In this document: positions 26,157 to 35,396 of the stretch, piece by piece
How positions within the stretch are numbered: position 1 is the first letter of the stretch
Layout: each line of letters starts with the position of its first letter
NCBI RefSeq assembly: GCF_017309955.1
Contig: NZ_CP021247.1
Coordinates: 1,265,001 to 1,329,000, forward strand
Direction of reading: 5' to 3'
DNA from: Novosphingobium sp. KA1
GTDB lineage: Bacteria > Pseudomonadota > Alphaproteobacteria > Sphingomonadales > Sphingomonadaceae
Length of the DNA: 64,000 bases
Position numbers and translations under genes: made by a program
Notes under the pieces: generated by a model
Database searches by the model: none
Told to the model about the DNA's origin: nothing
What the model saw: only the letters and a program-made list of their open reading frames with translations

Positions 26157-27440
26157 ATGGACAAGATCATCATCGAAGGCGGCAAGCGCCTCTCCGGCAC
26201 CATCCCCGTTTCCGGCGCCAAGAACGCGGCGCTGACGCTGCTGCCCTGCGCGCTGCTCACCGAAGAGCCGCTGACGCTGCGCAACCTGCCGCGCCTGGCA
26301 GACATCGACGGGTTCCAGCACCTGATGAACCAGTTCGGCATCTCGACGATGATCGCCGGCAGCCGCCCCGAAGACTTCGGCCGGGTGATGACGCTGCAGG
26401 CGACCCGCATCACCAGTTCCGTCGCGCCCTACGACCTGGTGCGCAAGATGCGCGCCTCGATCCTCGTGCTGGGCCCCATGCTCGCCCGCATGGGCGAAGC
26501 AACCGTCTCGCTGCCCGGCGGCTGCGCGATCGGCAACCGCCCGATCGACCTGCACCTGAAGGCGCTCGAAGCGCTCGGCGCGCAGATCGAACTGGCCGCC
26601 GGCTACGTCCGCGCCATTGCCCCTGACGGCGGCCTGCCCGGCGGGCGTTATTCGTTCCCGGTGGTCTCCGTCGGCGCGACCGAGAACGCGCTGATGACCG
26701 CCGTGCTGTGCAAGGGCAAGTCCACCCTGCACAACGCCGCGCGCGAGCCCGAGATCGTCGACTTGTGCAACCTGCTGGTCGCCATGGGCGCTCAGATCGA
26801 GGGCATCGGCACCTCGGACATCACCATCCACGGGGTCGAGCGCCTGCACGGCGCTACCTACATGGTCATGCCCGACCGCATCGAGGCGGGCTCCTATGCC
26901 TGCGCGGCGGCCATCACCGGCGGTGAAGTCACGCTCAAGGGTGCCCGCATCGAGGACATGGAAGCCACCGTACAGGCACTGCGCGACGCCGGTGTCCACG
27001 TCGAGGCGACCGCTGCCGGTCTTCACGTCGCCGCCGATGGCCCGCTGAAGCCCGTCACCCTCTCGACCGCGCCCTACCCCGGCTTCGCCACCGACATGCA
27101 GGCCCAGCTCATGGCCCTGCTGTGCCGCGCCGAAGGTTCCAGCGTGCTGACCGAGACGATCTTCGAGAACCGCTACATGCACGTTCCCGAGCTCAACCGC
27201 ATGGGCGCGCATATCGAGACCAAGGGCCGCACCGCGATCGTTCACGGCGTTCCCAAGCTGACCGGCGCCGAAGTCATGGCGACCGACCTGCGCGCCTCGA
27301 TGAGCCTGGTGATTGCCGGGCTTGCCGCCGAAGGCGAAACCCAGGTCCACCGCCTCTACCACCTCGACCGTGGTTATGAGCGCCTTGAGGAAAAGCTGGC
27401 TCTGGTCGGCGCGCAGATCGAACGGGTCGGCGGAGACTGA
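26157..27440 (+). CDS. murA: UDP-N-acetylglucosamine 1-carboxyvinyltransferase
   Basis: A 427-residue MurA, the first committed step of peptidoglycan synthesis, adding enolpyruvate from PEP to UDP-GlcNAc. The start [14 protein letters not shown] is the family N-terminus at ATG 26157. The active-site Cys is C123 in [11 protein letters not shown], so it should be fosfomycin-sensitive. Other motifs are [12 protein letters not shown] and [15 protein letters not shown]. An in-frame extension to 26028 runs into the galU promoter region and is unlikely. Confidence 0.96.
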   Translation: MDKIIIEGGKRLSGTIPVSGAKNAALTLLPCALLTEEPLTLRNLPRLADIDGFQHLMNQFGISTMIAGSRPEDFGRVMTLQATRITSSVAPYDLVRKMRASILVLGPMLARMGEATVSLPGGCAIGNRPIDLHLKALEALGAQIELAAGYVRAIAPDGGLPGGRYSFPVVSVGATENALMTAVLCKGKSTLHNAAREPEIVDLCNLLVAMGAQIEGIGTSDITIHGVERLHGATYMVMPDRIEAGSYACAAAITGGEVTLKGARIEDMEATVQALRDAGVHVEATAAGLHVAADGPLKPVTLSTAPYPGFATDMQAQLMALLCRAEGSSVLTETIFENRYMHVPELNRMGAHIETKGRTAIVHGVPKLTGAEVMATDLRASMSLVIAGLAAEGETQVHRLYHLDRGYERLEEKLALVGAQIERVGGD

Positions 27441-27465
27441 GGCAACCGTCCCCGGCTCTTGACGT

Positions 27466-27481
27466 TGCTCCACGTGGAACA
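27466..27481. promoter_or_regulatory. parS-like site, one mismatch, intergenic
   Basis: TGCTCCACGTGGAACA matches the parS consensus at 15 of 16 bases and keeps the full GTGGAAC half. It lies just after murA in a gene gap, a position more consistent with a functional ParB site than one inside a gene. Confidence 0.6.
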
Positions 27482-27532
27482 TGGCGCGCCGCCCTTCCGG
27501 CAGGCGCGCCGCCACCAAGAGGAGCAGGACCG

Positions 27533-27763
27533 ATGGGACTCATCAAGATGGCCGTCGCCGGTGCCGCCGGCTACGCGCTCTACAAGTACGCGACCCGCGA
27601 TCAGGAAGACCCGCTGGCAACCACCGCCGGCACGCAGGATGCCGCCCATCCGGTACGCGATGCCGGCCCGGAAAGCATGAAGACGCAGCCCAAGCGCTGG
27701 TCAAAGACCGACGAGGCCATCGACGAAAGCTTCCCGGCCAGCGATCCCCCGGCGACGTACTGA
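27533..27763 (+). CDS. Small membrane-associated protein, unknown function
   Basis: A 76-residue protein with a short N-terminal hydrophobic segment (MAVAGAAGYALYKYA) and a conserved-looking C-terminus DEAIDESFPASDPPA. I have seen this C-terminal motif in short alphaproteobacterial proteins of unknown role. A good ribosome site (AGGAG) precedes the ATG. It lies between a parS-like site and a strong terminator, so it may be monocistronic. Confidence 0.7.
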   Translation: MGLIKMAVAGAAGYALYKYATRDQEDPLATTAGTQDAAHPVRDAGPESMKTQPKRWSKTDEAIDESFPASDPPATY

Positions 27764-27777
27764 TCCGCTTGACCCTT

Positions 27778-27827
27778 CCAAAGAAAACGGGCGGCCATCC
27801 AGCTGGATGGCCGCCCGTTTTCTTTGG
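27778..27827. terminator. Strong bidirectional terminator
   Basis: A 23-base-pair perfect stem (27778-27800 with 27805-27827) around the loop AGCT, with A-rich and T-rich arms. It separates the small protein from the converging PAS gene. Confidence 0.92.
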
Positions 27828-27909
27828 CCGGGAAGTTACCGGAACGCGAAGACCAGCGCCCCGAATCCGCCTTGCCGATGCGATCGGTGCAAAAGCCGCT
27901 CCGGCTGGA

Positions 27910-29343
27910 TCAGCCCAGCAGGTGGCGAGCGGCGCGGTCCAGCAGCACTTCGTCGTCCGTGACTTCGCCGAGCAGGATGACTTGCCCCGCCTCGTCCCGG
28001 CGGGCGACAAGAATGCTGAACTCGCTGTCCTTGCCGACTTCGCTCAAGGCCTTGGGCGAAAGCGCACGCAGCCCCTTGGCCATGCGCTCGCGGCGCGTCT
28101 CGCCTTGCTCGCCGCGCTCGGTCTCCTCGCGGCGCTGGCGGCGCTCGTCGCGCACCACCGCCTTGATTCCGCCGGGCTGCACGGTGAGAAATGACGTCAA
28201 GGCGCCGCGGTCCAGCCCGAGCCGCTGGCCATGGGCAATCACCGAAGCAAACTCGGTGAGCCGCGTCTTGTCGTAATCGGCGCCGAACACCAGCTTCATC
28301 AGCGGCACCAGCGGCGCGCGTTCCTGCACCTTGAGGCCCGCATCCTCCAGCAGTTCGGCCAGTTCCTCAGGCGCGTCGGCCGCCGCCAGCACGAAGTCGT
28401 AGGCCCGGCCGATCGCGGCGTAGAGCGCCTGGCGCGACCGGTCCTCGCAGCCCACCGCCGCCTGCGCCAGTTCGCGCGCGGACGCGAGCCAGTCGGCCAG
28501 TTCCATGTCGGCGGTCAGTTCGAAGATGTCCGATTCGTCGAAACGGGCGTCCTGGTCTTCAGTGACCATGTAGGCATCGAGCGGCATGATTCCGGCATCG
28601 ATCGTGGCATCGGTGTCGAACGCGGTTTCCGCCTCGCCAAAAGCCACCGCCGGCAGCCCGGCCGAATCCGCCAGCGATCGTTCCGCGCCCCGGCCATTGG
28701 CCGGACCATCCGCCCAGGCCCCCCGCGGCGGCGGCGCCCGCAGCGGCATGCGCAGGCCGAGAGTCTCGTCGACCTGGCGCAGCAGCGCATCGGTGCTCGC
28801 CTGGTCCGCCATCTCCTTCCAGTTGATGACGCCGTAGATGCAGTCGATCTGCGCATCATCGTGCGAGAACGGCAACAGGATGCCGCGATAGAGGATCGTC
28901 ACCCCGCGCAGATTGACGAATTCCGCCTCGAATCCGATCGGTGCCTGATTGGCGAGAATCTGCATGTAATGGTCGGTGATGCGCGACAGCAGCGAGCGGC
29001 TGGGCACCTCGGCCAGACTGCGAATCGACTGTTCGACCCCGCATTCCTCGGCGAGCAGCCCCCCGAGCCAGCCGATCTTCGGATTGTCGATGCCGGCCGA
29101 GAAATCCAGCAGGACGCTGTAGGGACCAAAATCGGGGTGCTGCTCGGGACGCAGGCTGGAAACGTCGGGGAACTGGCGCTCCCCCAGCAGGCTGGCCCAG
29201 AAATTGTAGGCCCGCACCTGCATGCGCCGCTCATCCCCCGGCACCACCGCCGAGCGGGTTTCATAGCCGCTGTCCGGCCCCACCGAACCGTAGGCGCTGT
29301 CCGCTCCGTCCGAAGTGGCGAAATCGCCACGCAACGTGTCCAT
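27910..29343 (-). CDS. PAS-domain protein (PAS_5-like), unknown function
   Basis: A 477-residue protein. Residues about 45-190 resemble the alphaproteobacterial PAS_5 domain (AYNFWASLLGERQFPDV; PYSVLLDFSAG; ILYRGILLPFSHDD). The rest has a long acidic low-complexity region and a helical C-terminal part with a basic stretch DERRQRREETERGEQGE. No histidine kinase, cyclase or DNA-binding domain is visible, so the output is unknown. Start chosen at ATG 29343; an upstream ATG at 29385 would add 14 residues. It lies downstream of an MFS transporter in the opposite order expected for an operon (separate units are possible). Confidence 0.75.
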   Translation of the reverse strand: MDTLRGDFATSDGADSAYGSVGPDSGYETRSAVVPGDERRMQVRAYNFWASLLGERQFPDVSSLRPEQHPDFGPYSVLLDFSAGIDNPKIGWLGGLLAEECGVEQSIRSLAEVPSRSLLSRITDHYMQILANQAPIGFEAEFVNLRGVTILYRGILLPFSHDDAQIDCIYGVINWKEMADQASTDALLRQVDETLGLRMPLRAPPPRGAWADGPANGRGAERSLADSAGLPAVAFGEAETAFDTDATIDAGIMPLDAYMVTEDQDARFDESDIFELTADMELADWLASARELAQAAVGCEDRSRQALYAAIGRAYDFVLAAADAPEELAELLEDAGLKVQERAPLVPLMKLVFGADYDKTRLTEFASVIAHGQRLGLDRGALTSFLTVQPGGIKAVVRDERRQRREETERGEQGETRRERMAKGLRALSPKALSEVGKDSEFSILVARRDEAGQVILLGEVTDDEVLLDRAARHLLG

Positions 29344-29442
29344 CGTCGGAATACCCCATTTCCAAGGCTTCCGATTGTGCCTCAACGTGGTGAATCAATA
29401 TTTAAGATGGCACCCGGGGCATGGAGGTCGATTCCTTCCGCC

Positions 29443-30780
29443 TCAACGCGGGCGCAAGACCCCTTCGCCGGGACGTGGCATCGGCGCCAGGAAGCGCAGG
29501 AGCACGAACGAGACGAACAGCGTCGCGGCGCCGCCGTGGAGAGCAAAGGGAATGCCCCTGCCGTCGGCCAGCGAGCCCCAGGTCCAGGCGCCCAGCGCCA
29601 TGCCGCCAAACGTCACCGCCTGGTAGATCGACAGGCAGCGCCCCAGCACCGCGTCGGGCGAACGCATCTGCACGGCCGTGTTGATCGTGGTCAGGATCAG
29701 CACCCAGCTGATTCCGGCGAGAAACGCCGAAGGCATGGCCGCGATCAGGCTCTGAGCGGCTGCGGCGACCAGCAGGGCGGTGATGTAGAGCGCCGATCCC
29801 AGCATGAGGATGCCTTCCAGCCCCAGCCTTCGCCGGATCGGTCCGATCGACGGTGCCGCCAGGATCGAACCGATGCCGAACAGGCCCAGCATGATGCCAT
29901 AGTCGACCTCGCGCCCGTGCAGCGATTCGTGGACCACGCCGGGCAGCAGCGACTGGAAGGTCGCCAGGCAGAAGCCCAGGGCAAAACCGCGGATGAGGAT
30001 GCGCCGCAAGGGCTCCGAACGCGCGCAGAACGCCAGGCCCGCAGCGACCGCGGGCAGGATCGGCCGGGCATCGATCTTGCGCGGCTCGGGCCGCCACCAC
30101 AGCAGCACCGCGATCAAGCCGACGTAACTCACCGCGTTGATCGCGAAGGCAAAGGCCGGATTCCAGATCGAGATCAGCAGCCCGCCCAGCGCCGGGCCAA
30201 TCGAGCGGGCGATGTTGAACGAGATCGAGTTGAGCGCGATCGCCTGCGGCAGTTGGCGGTGATCGACCTGCTGGCGCACTGAGGCCTGCCAGGCGGGCGA
30301 ATTGAGCGCGGTACCGGTACCCACCCCCAGCGTGAAGGTCAGCAGCAGCAGCGGCGTCAGCCACCCGGCATAGGCCATGACCGCCAGCAGCGCGGAAACC
30401 ACCAGCATCGCCACCTGCGACACCAGCATGACCACCCGGCGGTCGTAGTTGTCGGCAATCGCTCCGGCAAAGACGCCCAGCAGCATGATCGGAACCGTCG
30501 CCGAGGCCTGGACCAGCGCGACCAGCTGGTGCGAGGGCGTCAGTTCGGTCATCAACCAGGCCGCACCGACACTCTGCAGGGTGGAGCCGAGGTTCGAGAA
30601 CAGGTTGGCGATCCAGATCGCGCGGAAAACCGGGTAGCGGAACGGCGAAAACGTACCGTTTGCAGGGGGCGGCACCAATCCGGCGGTCGCCGAATCGACG
30701 ACCTCCTCGATCCGTTCCTCGATGGTGTCGTGCGCCTTGGTCACGGCTCCAGCGCTAGGCGGCGTGGACAGGGACGGCAA
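29443..30780 (-). CDS. MFS transporter
   Basis: A 445-residue major facilitator with about 12 hydrophobic helices. It belongs to the group with an N-terminal FRYPVFRAIWIANLFSNLG and the loop motif GAIADNYDRRVVML after helix 2 (enterobactin-exporter-like MFS_3 family). Substrate unknown; efflux is more likely than uptake. The first 40 residues are cytoplasmic and acidic. The start is uncertain: TTG at 30780 or GTG at 30741 (which has GGAG too close upstream). It begins 15 bases after the DUF2141 gene and may be co-transcribed with the sterol-desaturase-like gene. Confidence 0.88.
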   Translation of the reverse strand: MPSLSTPPSAGAVTKAHDTIEERIEEVVDSATAGLVPPPANGTFSPFRYPVFRAIWIANLFSNLGSTLQSVGAAWLMTELTPSHQLVALVQASATVPIMLLGVFAGAIADNYDRRVVMLVSQVAMLVVSALLAVMAYAGWLTPLLLLTFTLGVGTGTALNSPAWQASVRQQVDHRQLPQAIALNSISFNIARSIGPALGGLLISIWNPAFAFAINAVSYVGLIAVLLWWRPEPRKIDARPILPAVAAGLAFCARSEPLRRILIRGFALGFCLATFQSLLPGVVHESLHGREVDYGIMLGLFGIGSILAAPSIGPIRRRLGLEGILMLGSALYITALLVAAAAQSLIAAMPSAFLAGISWVLILTTINTAVQMRSPDAVLGRCLSIYQAVTFGGMALGAWTWGSLADGRGIPFALHGGAATLFVSFVLLRFLAPMPRPGEGVLRPR

Positions 30781-30795
30781 GAGCGGCGCGGTGGA

Positions 30796-31293
30796 TCACA
30801 GCAGATATCGCATGCGGATATCCAGGTGCTGGGCCGCCGCGCCGAGATCGAAGGCCGCCTTGTCGAATCGCGGCGGCCCCATCCGCACCGGCGCATCGCG
30901 CGAAAACCCGTAGCCCTCGCGCGGGATAGCCATCGTGGTGTCGAGGCGGCCATTGGCATTCTCGTCGTGAATCAGCGAAATGGCGTAGCGTCCCTGCGGC
31001 ACCGCGCCGAAATCGAGGCGAACCGGTCCCGTCTCCCGGCTACCCGACAGGGCTACAGTCAGCTTTCGAGCCTGCGGATCCTTGCTGCAGTCGGGAAAGG
31101 CGCGCGGGTTGGTGGTGAGGCAGGCCAGGATCTGCCCCTTGTGCGAACGCAGCCCGGTCACCGTGACGCCGACTTGCGCCGGTCCCTCCGCTGCCCCGCA
31201 GGCCAGCACCGCGCCGCCGATCAGGGCCGCGACAGCCCCCGGTCGGTTCCGCACAGATGATCCCAGAAGCGGAAGTAGAGACCGTAATTGCAT
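30796..31293 (-). CDS. DUF2141-domain exported protein
   Basis: A 165-residue secreted protein of the DUF2141 family. After a signal-like segment (AVAALIGGAVLACG) comes the beta-sandwich with VTVTGLRSHKGQILACL, GRYAISLIHDENANGRLDT and the typical C-terminal GYGFSRDAP. The family is often found beside carotenoid or sterol-modifying genes; its role is unknown. The ATG at 31293 overlaps the sterol-desaturase-like gene by 73 bases; GTG at 31254 would shorten the overlap to 34 bases. Confidence 0.82.
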   Translation of the reverse strand: MQLRSLLPLLGSSVRNRPGAVAALIGGAVLACGAAEGPAQVGVTVTGLRSHKGQILACLTTNPRAFPDCSKDPQARKLTVALSGSRETGPVRLDFGAVPQGRYAISLIHDENANGRLDTTMAIPREGYGFSRDAPVRMGPPRFDKAAFDLGAAAQHLDIRMRYLL

Positions 31294-31964
31294 CGAAAGT
31301 TCTCGTGATGGCGATGGTGGTGGCTGGCGGTGATGAGCCAGTGGCCGAGGCGGGATTCGACCAGGCGGCGGGGGAACATCTCCCAGCCCATGTGATTGGC
31401 GATTCCCATGACGGTCATGATCGTCAGCACCATGGCCAGCATGGCGACGTGAATCGGGATGAGGAACACCAGCACCGGGATCACGAAAGCACCGCTCACC
31501 GCCTCCAGCGGATGAAAGCTCATCGCCGCCCAGGCGGTCGGCGGACGGCTGGCGTGGTGGACCGCATGCATGAGGCGAAACACGCGGGGACGGTGCATCC
31601 AGCGGTGGGTCCAGTAGAACCAGGTGTCGTGCAGGAACAGATAGAGGAACAGCGAGACCGGCATCCACCAGAGCAGATAAGTCGCCGCATTTGCGTGCCC
31701 GGCATCGCCGTAGATCCGCGTCCAGCCGTGGGCCTGCCAGCCCCAGGCGACCACGCCCGAAGGAATCCCGTAGATCGCGCTCGACGCCAGCGACCAGCCG
31801 ATCTCGGCGCGGATCTGGCGCGTCATGCCGTCATAGAGACCCGGCCGCATTCTGGCGGTGATCCAGGCGAACAGCCCCGAGGTCGCCAGATAGCGCAGGC
31901 CGACGATCGCGGTCATGACGAGCGCCGAACCGCACAGAGCCCAGAGACCGGGACCGGAGATCAC
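31221..31964 (-). CDS. Sterol desaturase/fatty-acid hydroxylase family membrane enzyme
   Basis: A 247-residue membrane di-iron enzyme. Its three His boxes are HDTWFYWTHRWMH, HAVHHAS and HHHRHHENF, spread between four to five hydrophobic helices. Related enzymes hydroxylate or desaturate carotenoids, hopanoids, sterols or fatty acids, and the substrate here is unknown. The gene overlaps the DUF2141 gene downstream and lies 12 bases after rlmH. Confidence 0.9.
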   Translation of the reverse strand: MISGPGLWALCGSALVMTAIVGLRYLATSGLFAWITARMRPGLYDGMTRQIRAEIGWSLASSAIYGIPSGVVAWGWQAHGWTRIYGDAGHANAATYLLWWMPVSLFLYLFLHDTWFYWTHRWMHRPRVFRLMHAVHHASRPPTAWAAMSFHPLEAVSGAFVIPVLVFLIPIHVAMLAMVLTIMTVMGIANHMGWEMFPRRLVESRLGHWLITASHHHRHHENFRCNYGLYFRFWDHLCGTDRGLSRP

Positions 31965-31976
31965 GTGCCCGCCGCC

Positions 31977-32402
31977 TCAGCCGGAACGATGATAGGGATG
32001 GCCCGCCAGGATCGCGGTGGCGCGCCAGAGCTGCTCGGCCAGCATCGCGCGCACCATCAGATGCGGCCAGGTCATGCGGCCGAAACAGAGCAAATGATCG
32101 GCCCTGGCGCGGGCCTCGTCGCCGTGGCCGTCCGCCGCGCCGATCAGGAAGCGGCATTCGCGCACGCCTTCATCGCGCCAGCGGCCGAGCAGTCCGGCAA
32201 ATTCCTCCGAACTCATCAGCTTGCCGCGTTCGTCGAGCAGGACCTCGCGCACCGGCGTCTGCACGGGCGGCGGCACCTTGCCGCCGACGTCAGGCAGTTC
32301 GCTGTGCTTGAAAGGCCAGGTGATGCGCTTGGCATAACGATCGAGCAGCTCGGCCTCGGGCGAGCGGGCGATCTTGCCGCGGGCGATGACATGGAGAAGC
32401 AT
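31977..32402 (-). CDS. rlmH: 23S rRNA (pseudouridine1915-N3)-methyltransferase
   Basis: A 141-residue SPOUT methyltransferase that modifies pseudouridine 1915 of 23S rRNA on the assembled ribosome. It begins MLLHVIARGKIARSPEAELL and has LLDERGKLMSSEEFA and the knot region CRFLIGAADGHG, and ends YHRSG. Full length. Follows rsfS in the usual order, with a 153-base gap that holds no gene I can support. Confidence 0.94.
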   Translation of the reverse strand: MLLHVIARGKIARSPEAELLDRYAKRITWPFKHSELPDVGGKVPPPVQTPVREVLLDERGKLMSSEEFAGLLGRWRDEGVRECRFLIGAADGHGDEARARADHLLCFGRMTWPHLMVRAMLAEQLWRATAILAGHPYHRSG

Positions 32403-32555
32403 CTCTCCTCCATCGCCCTCCGAAGCGGGTCGCGCAAGCCCTTCCTGGCGCGCGACCGGCTGGCGCGGAGCAGGTGCGCCAGTACCGTTTCAATGCCCCG
32501 GCCACCGTCGCGGCCGAGTTGCGGATTCACCGCCGGAACAGATCCGGACGACGAA

Positions 32556-32954
32556 TCAGGCCGCGCCCGAAGGACCGTCGAAGCCCCACATGCGCTCGAG
32601 GTTGTAGAAGCTGCGCACTTCCGGGCGGAACAGGTGCACGACGACGCCGCCGGCATCCACCAGCACCCAGTCGGCAGCCGGCAGGCCTTCGACGCGGGCA
32701 TGGCCGAAACCGCCGTGCTTGAGACGTTCGCCAAGTTTCTGCGCCATCGCCGCCACCTGGCGGGTCGAGCGGCCCGAGGCGATCACCATGTATTCGGCGA
32801 TGCTCGACTTGCCTTCGAGGTCGATGGTCACGATGTCCTGCGCCTGATCGTCGTCAAGGCTCTGCAGGACGAGGGCCAATTGCGGGTCATCGGACTCGAC
32901 AGTGGCCGGGGGCGTAGCGCCGGTTTGTTCCGGCTGTATCTGTGCCTGTGGCAT
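32556..32954 (-). CDS. rsfS: Ribosomal silencing factor
   Basis: A 132-residue RsfS (formerly YbeB) that binds ribosomal protein L14 and blocks subunit joining in starvation. Core motifs are AQDIVTIDLEGKSSIAEYMVIASG, given here as one region around residues 38-61, then STRQVAAMAQKL, WVLVDAGGVVVHLF and YNLERMWG. The N-terminal 30 residues are disordered. Located between nadD and rlmH as in many proteobacteria. Confidence 0.95.
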   Translation of the reverse strand: MPQAQIQPEQTGATPPATVESDDPQLALVLQSLDDDQAQDIVTIDLEGKSSIAEYMVIASGRSTRQVAAMAQKLGERLKHGGFGHARVEGLPAADWVLVDAGGVVVHLFRPEVRSFYNLERMWGFDGPSGAA

Positions 32955-33067
32955 CTAGAGGGTTACTGCTCCTTTCTCACGATCACGCATGACAGGGTGC
33001 GGGCACCCCGTCAGTTGCAATCTCACTTTTGATATGCGGACGTGCGAGAGAAGGGCGAAACGCCTGC

Positions 33068-33784
33068 TCACGCTGCATGTCCGGGGATGCGGTGGTACGT
33101 GACACCATCTCGAATGAAGTCAGCTCGCGAAAGTCGTTCCATCGACTTGCGGGCCCACTCCGGATCGGCCTGGCGAATAGCCGTGGCCGACCGCGCATCG
33201 GGGTCGAATCGCAATGTCACCAGCGCAGGTGCGCTCCACCTTTCCGGACTGCGAAAGCTGGACTGGGACCTCCGGAATCTCCCCAGCCAGGCCATCGCGG
33301 GGCTCGCGATAGCGGCGCCATCATACCCCGGACGGGCAATTACCGCAATCGGCATGAGTCGGGCGATCGTCCGCCAGTCCTTCCAGCGGTGGAATTGCGC
33401 CAGATTGTCGGCCCCCATCAGCCACACGAAGCGCCTGTGCGGATAGCGCCGGACCAGTGCGCGCAGGGTATCGACGGTGTAACGGGTCCCCAGTTCCCGC
33501 TCGATCGCGGTGACCCGGATTCGTGCGCGCCGCGCCTGCCGCTTCGCCGAAGCGACCCGCGCGGCGAGCGGCGCCATGCCCGCTTTCGGCTTCAGCGGAT
33601 TGCCGGGGGAAACCAGCCACCAGACCTCGTCCAGCCCCAGCGCCTCGGCCGTGAACAGGCTGATGCGCCGGTGGCCGCCGTGGGCCGGATTGAAACTGCC
33701 CCCCAGCAGCCCGGTGATCGGGCCCGAACCGCGCACGACGTGTCCCGTCAGGGCCGCGCCTGCCCGGTGCCGCGCACCAGCCAC
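33068..33784 (-). CDS. nadD: Nicotinate-nucleotide adenylyltransferase
   Basis: A 238-residue NadD that adenylates NaMN in NAD synthesis. The nucleotidyltransferase signature is GGSFNPAHGGHRRIS, then WWLVSPGNPLKP, TRYTVDTLRAL and LMGADNLAQFHRW, with the C-terminal ISSTAIR-equivalent reading ARSATAIRQ. The start is uncertain within a 37-base overlap with proA; a GTG closer to the GGSFNP motif is also possible. Order proA-nadD-rsfS-rlmH is common in alphaproteobacteria. Confidence 0.93.
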   Translation of the reverse strand: MAGARHRAGAALTGHVVRGSGPITGLLGGSFNPAHGGHRRISLFTAEALGLDEVWWLVSPGNPLKPKAGMAPLAARVASAKRQARRARIRVTAIERELGTRYTVDTLRALVRRYPHRRFVWLMGADNLAQFHRWKDWRTIARLMPIAVIARPGYDGAAIASPAMAWLGRFRRSQSSFRSPERWSAPALVTLRFDPDARSATAIRQADPEWARKSMERLSRADFIRDGVTYHRIPGHAA

Positions 33785-35049
33785 TTGTAGGTGGTCAGCC
33801 CTTCCAGCGCGACCGGACCGCGCGCGTGGAGCCGACCCGTGGCGATGCCGATCTCGGCGCCGAGCCCGAACTCGCCGCCATCGGCGAACTGGCTGGAGGC
33901 ATTGACCATCACGATCGCGCTGTCGACTTCGGCGAGGAACCGCTCGGCCGCCGTCGCATCTTCGGTGACGATGGCGTCGGTATGGTGCGAGGAATGCGCC
34001 GCGATGTGATCGAGCGCGGCATCAAGCCCGTCAACCACCGCCACCGACAGCACCGCGTCAAGGTACTCGGTATCCCAGTCCTCGTCGCTGGCGATCAGGA
34101 CTCGCGGATCGAGCGCCCGCGCACGGGCATCGCCGCGCAGTTCGCACCCGGCATCGAGCAGGCCGCGCACGACCTCGGCAGAGGCCGGGAACTGGGTATC
34201 GAGCAGCAGCGTCTCCATCGAGCCGCAGACGCCGGTGCGCCGCATCTTGGCATTGAGCGCCAGCCGTGCCGCCATCGCGGGATCGGCAGCAGCATGGACA
34301 TAAGTATGGCAGATGCCGTCGAGGTGAGCGAGCACCGGCACCCGCGCATCGGCTTGCACGCGCGCGACCAGGCTCTTGCCACCGCGCGGCACGATCATGT
34401 CGATCAGCCCCGCCGCAGTCAGCATCGCCCCCACCGCGGCGCGGTCCTGGGTCGGCAGGAGCTGGATCGCCGCTGCGGGAATCCCTGCCGAGGTCAGCCC
34501 CGCGGTCATCGCCGCCATGATCGCCCGGTTCGAATGGAGCGCCTCGGTGCCGCCCCGCAGCAGCGCGGCATTGCCCGAGCGCAGGCAGAGCGCGGCGGCA
34601 TCGGCCGTCACGTTCGGGCGGCTCTCGTAGATGATGCCGATCAGCCCGATGGGAATGCGCACGCGCGAGAGCTGGAGGCCGTTGGGCCGCTCGCTGGTGG
34701 AGATCACCTCGCCCACCGGGTCGGCGAGACCGGCGACCTGTTCCACCGCATCGGCGATCCCGGCAAGGCGGCCGGAATCGAGCCGCAGTCGGTCGAGCAT
34801 CGCCCCGCTCAGACCCTTCGCCTCACCTGCGGCGATGTCGAGGGCGTTGGCGGCAAGAATCGCCGGTTCCGCCTTGCGCAGTTCGGCAGCGGCGGCACGC
34901 AGGGCATCGGCCTTCTGCTCGTCGCTGGTCTTGGCCAGTGCGCGCTGGGCAGCCCGGCCGGCCCGCGCGAGCCGGGCGACAAGGGCCTCGGGCGTCTCGG
35001 CGGCACGCTCACCGATCTGGTCGGCGGCAAGAATAGTCTGCTCGGTCAT
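33748..35049 (-). CDS. proA: Gamma-glutamyl phosphate reductase
   Basis: A 433-residue aldehyde-dehydrogenase-fold enzyme, the second step of proline synthesis. The active-site Cys is C275 in MRRTGVCGSMETLL. Other motifs are IPIGLIGIIYESRPNV, VPRGGKSLV and GEFGLGAEIGIATGRLHARG (adjacent pieces at the C-terminus). The partner proB is not in the window. Heads the proA-nadD-rsfS-rlmH series. Confidence 0.95.
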   Translation of the reverse strand: MTEQTILAADQIGERAAETPEALVARLARAGRAAQRALAKTSDEQKADALRAAAAELRKAEPAILAANALDIAAGEAKGLSGAMLDRLRLDSGRLAGIADAVEQVAGLADPVGEVISTSERPNGLQLSRVRIPIGLIGIIYESRPNVTADAAALCLRSGNAALLRGGTEALHSNRAIMAAMTAGLTSAGIPAAAIQLLPTQDRAAVGAMLTAAGLIDMIVPRGGKSLVARVQADARVPVLAHLDGICHTYVHAAADPAMAARLALNAKMRRTGVCGSMETLLLDTQFPASAEVVRGLLDAGCELRGDARARALDPRVLIASDEDWDTEYLDAVLSVAVVDGLDAALDHIAAHSSHHTDAIVTEDATAAERFLAEVDSAIVMVNASSQFADGGEFGLGAEIGIATGRLHARGPVALEGLTTYKWLVRGTGQARP

Positions 35050-35396
35050 GGCAGCCGCCTAGCATTGTTGCGCCATGCTGTCACCGACCGGACCGATCGA
35101 TGCGCGGGAGGCGGTTTCGATGCATGTCACGCAACCGTCACGGCAAAGCCCGTCAATGCATTCAGCCTGGATTCATTCAAACTTCCGTATGAAATCAGCC
35201 TGTTGCGCCTGCGAATCGGAGCGATTTCCACAGACCCGCCACTCTCGAAATCGAATTCGTTCCCTCGGTTCATCGCAGGGAAGGTCCGACTCATCCTGTT
35301 TTTGCAACCAATCGGGGCGAGTCGATTCGCCTTTGCCCCCCTCCCCTGCTACCCGGCCGCCCGGGGTCAGAAAAAAATTTCCAAAGCGGGGTCGTT
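35050..35396. other. Intergenic region between proA and the M23 gene
   Basis: 347 bases without a convincing gene. It must hold the divergent promoters of proA and the M23-bactofilin pair. I see no strong promoter, operator or RNA signature. Confidence 0.5.
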
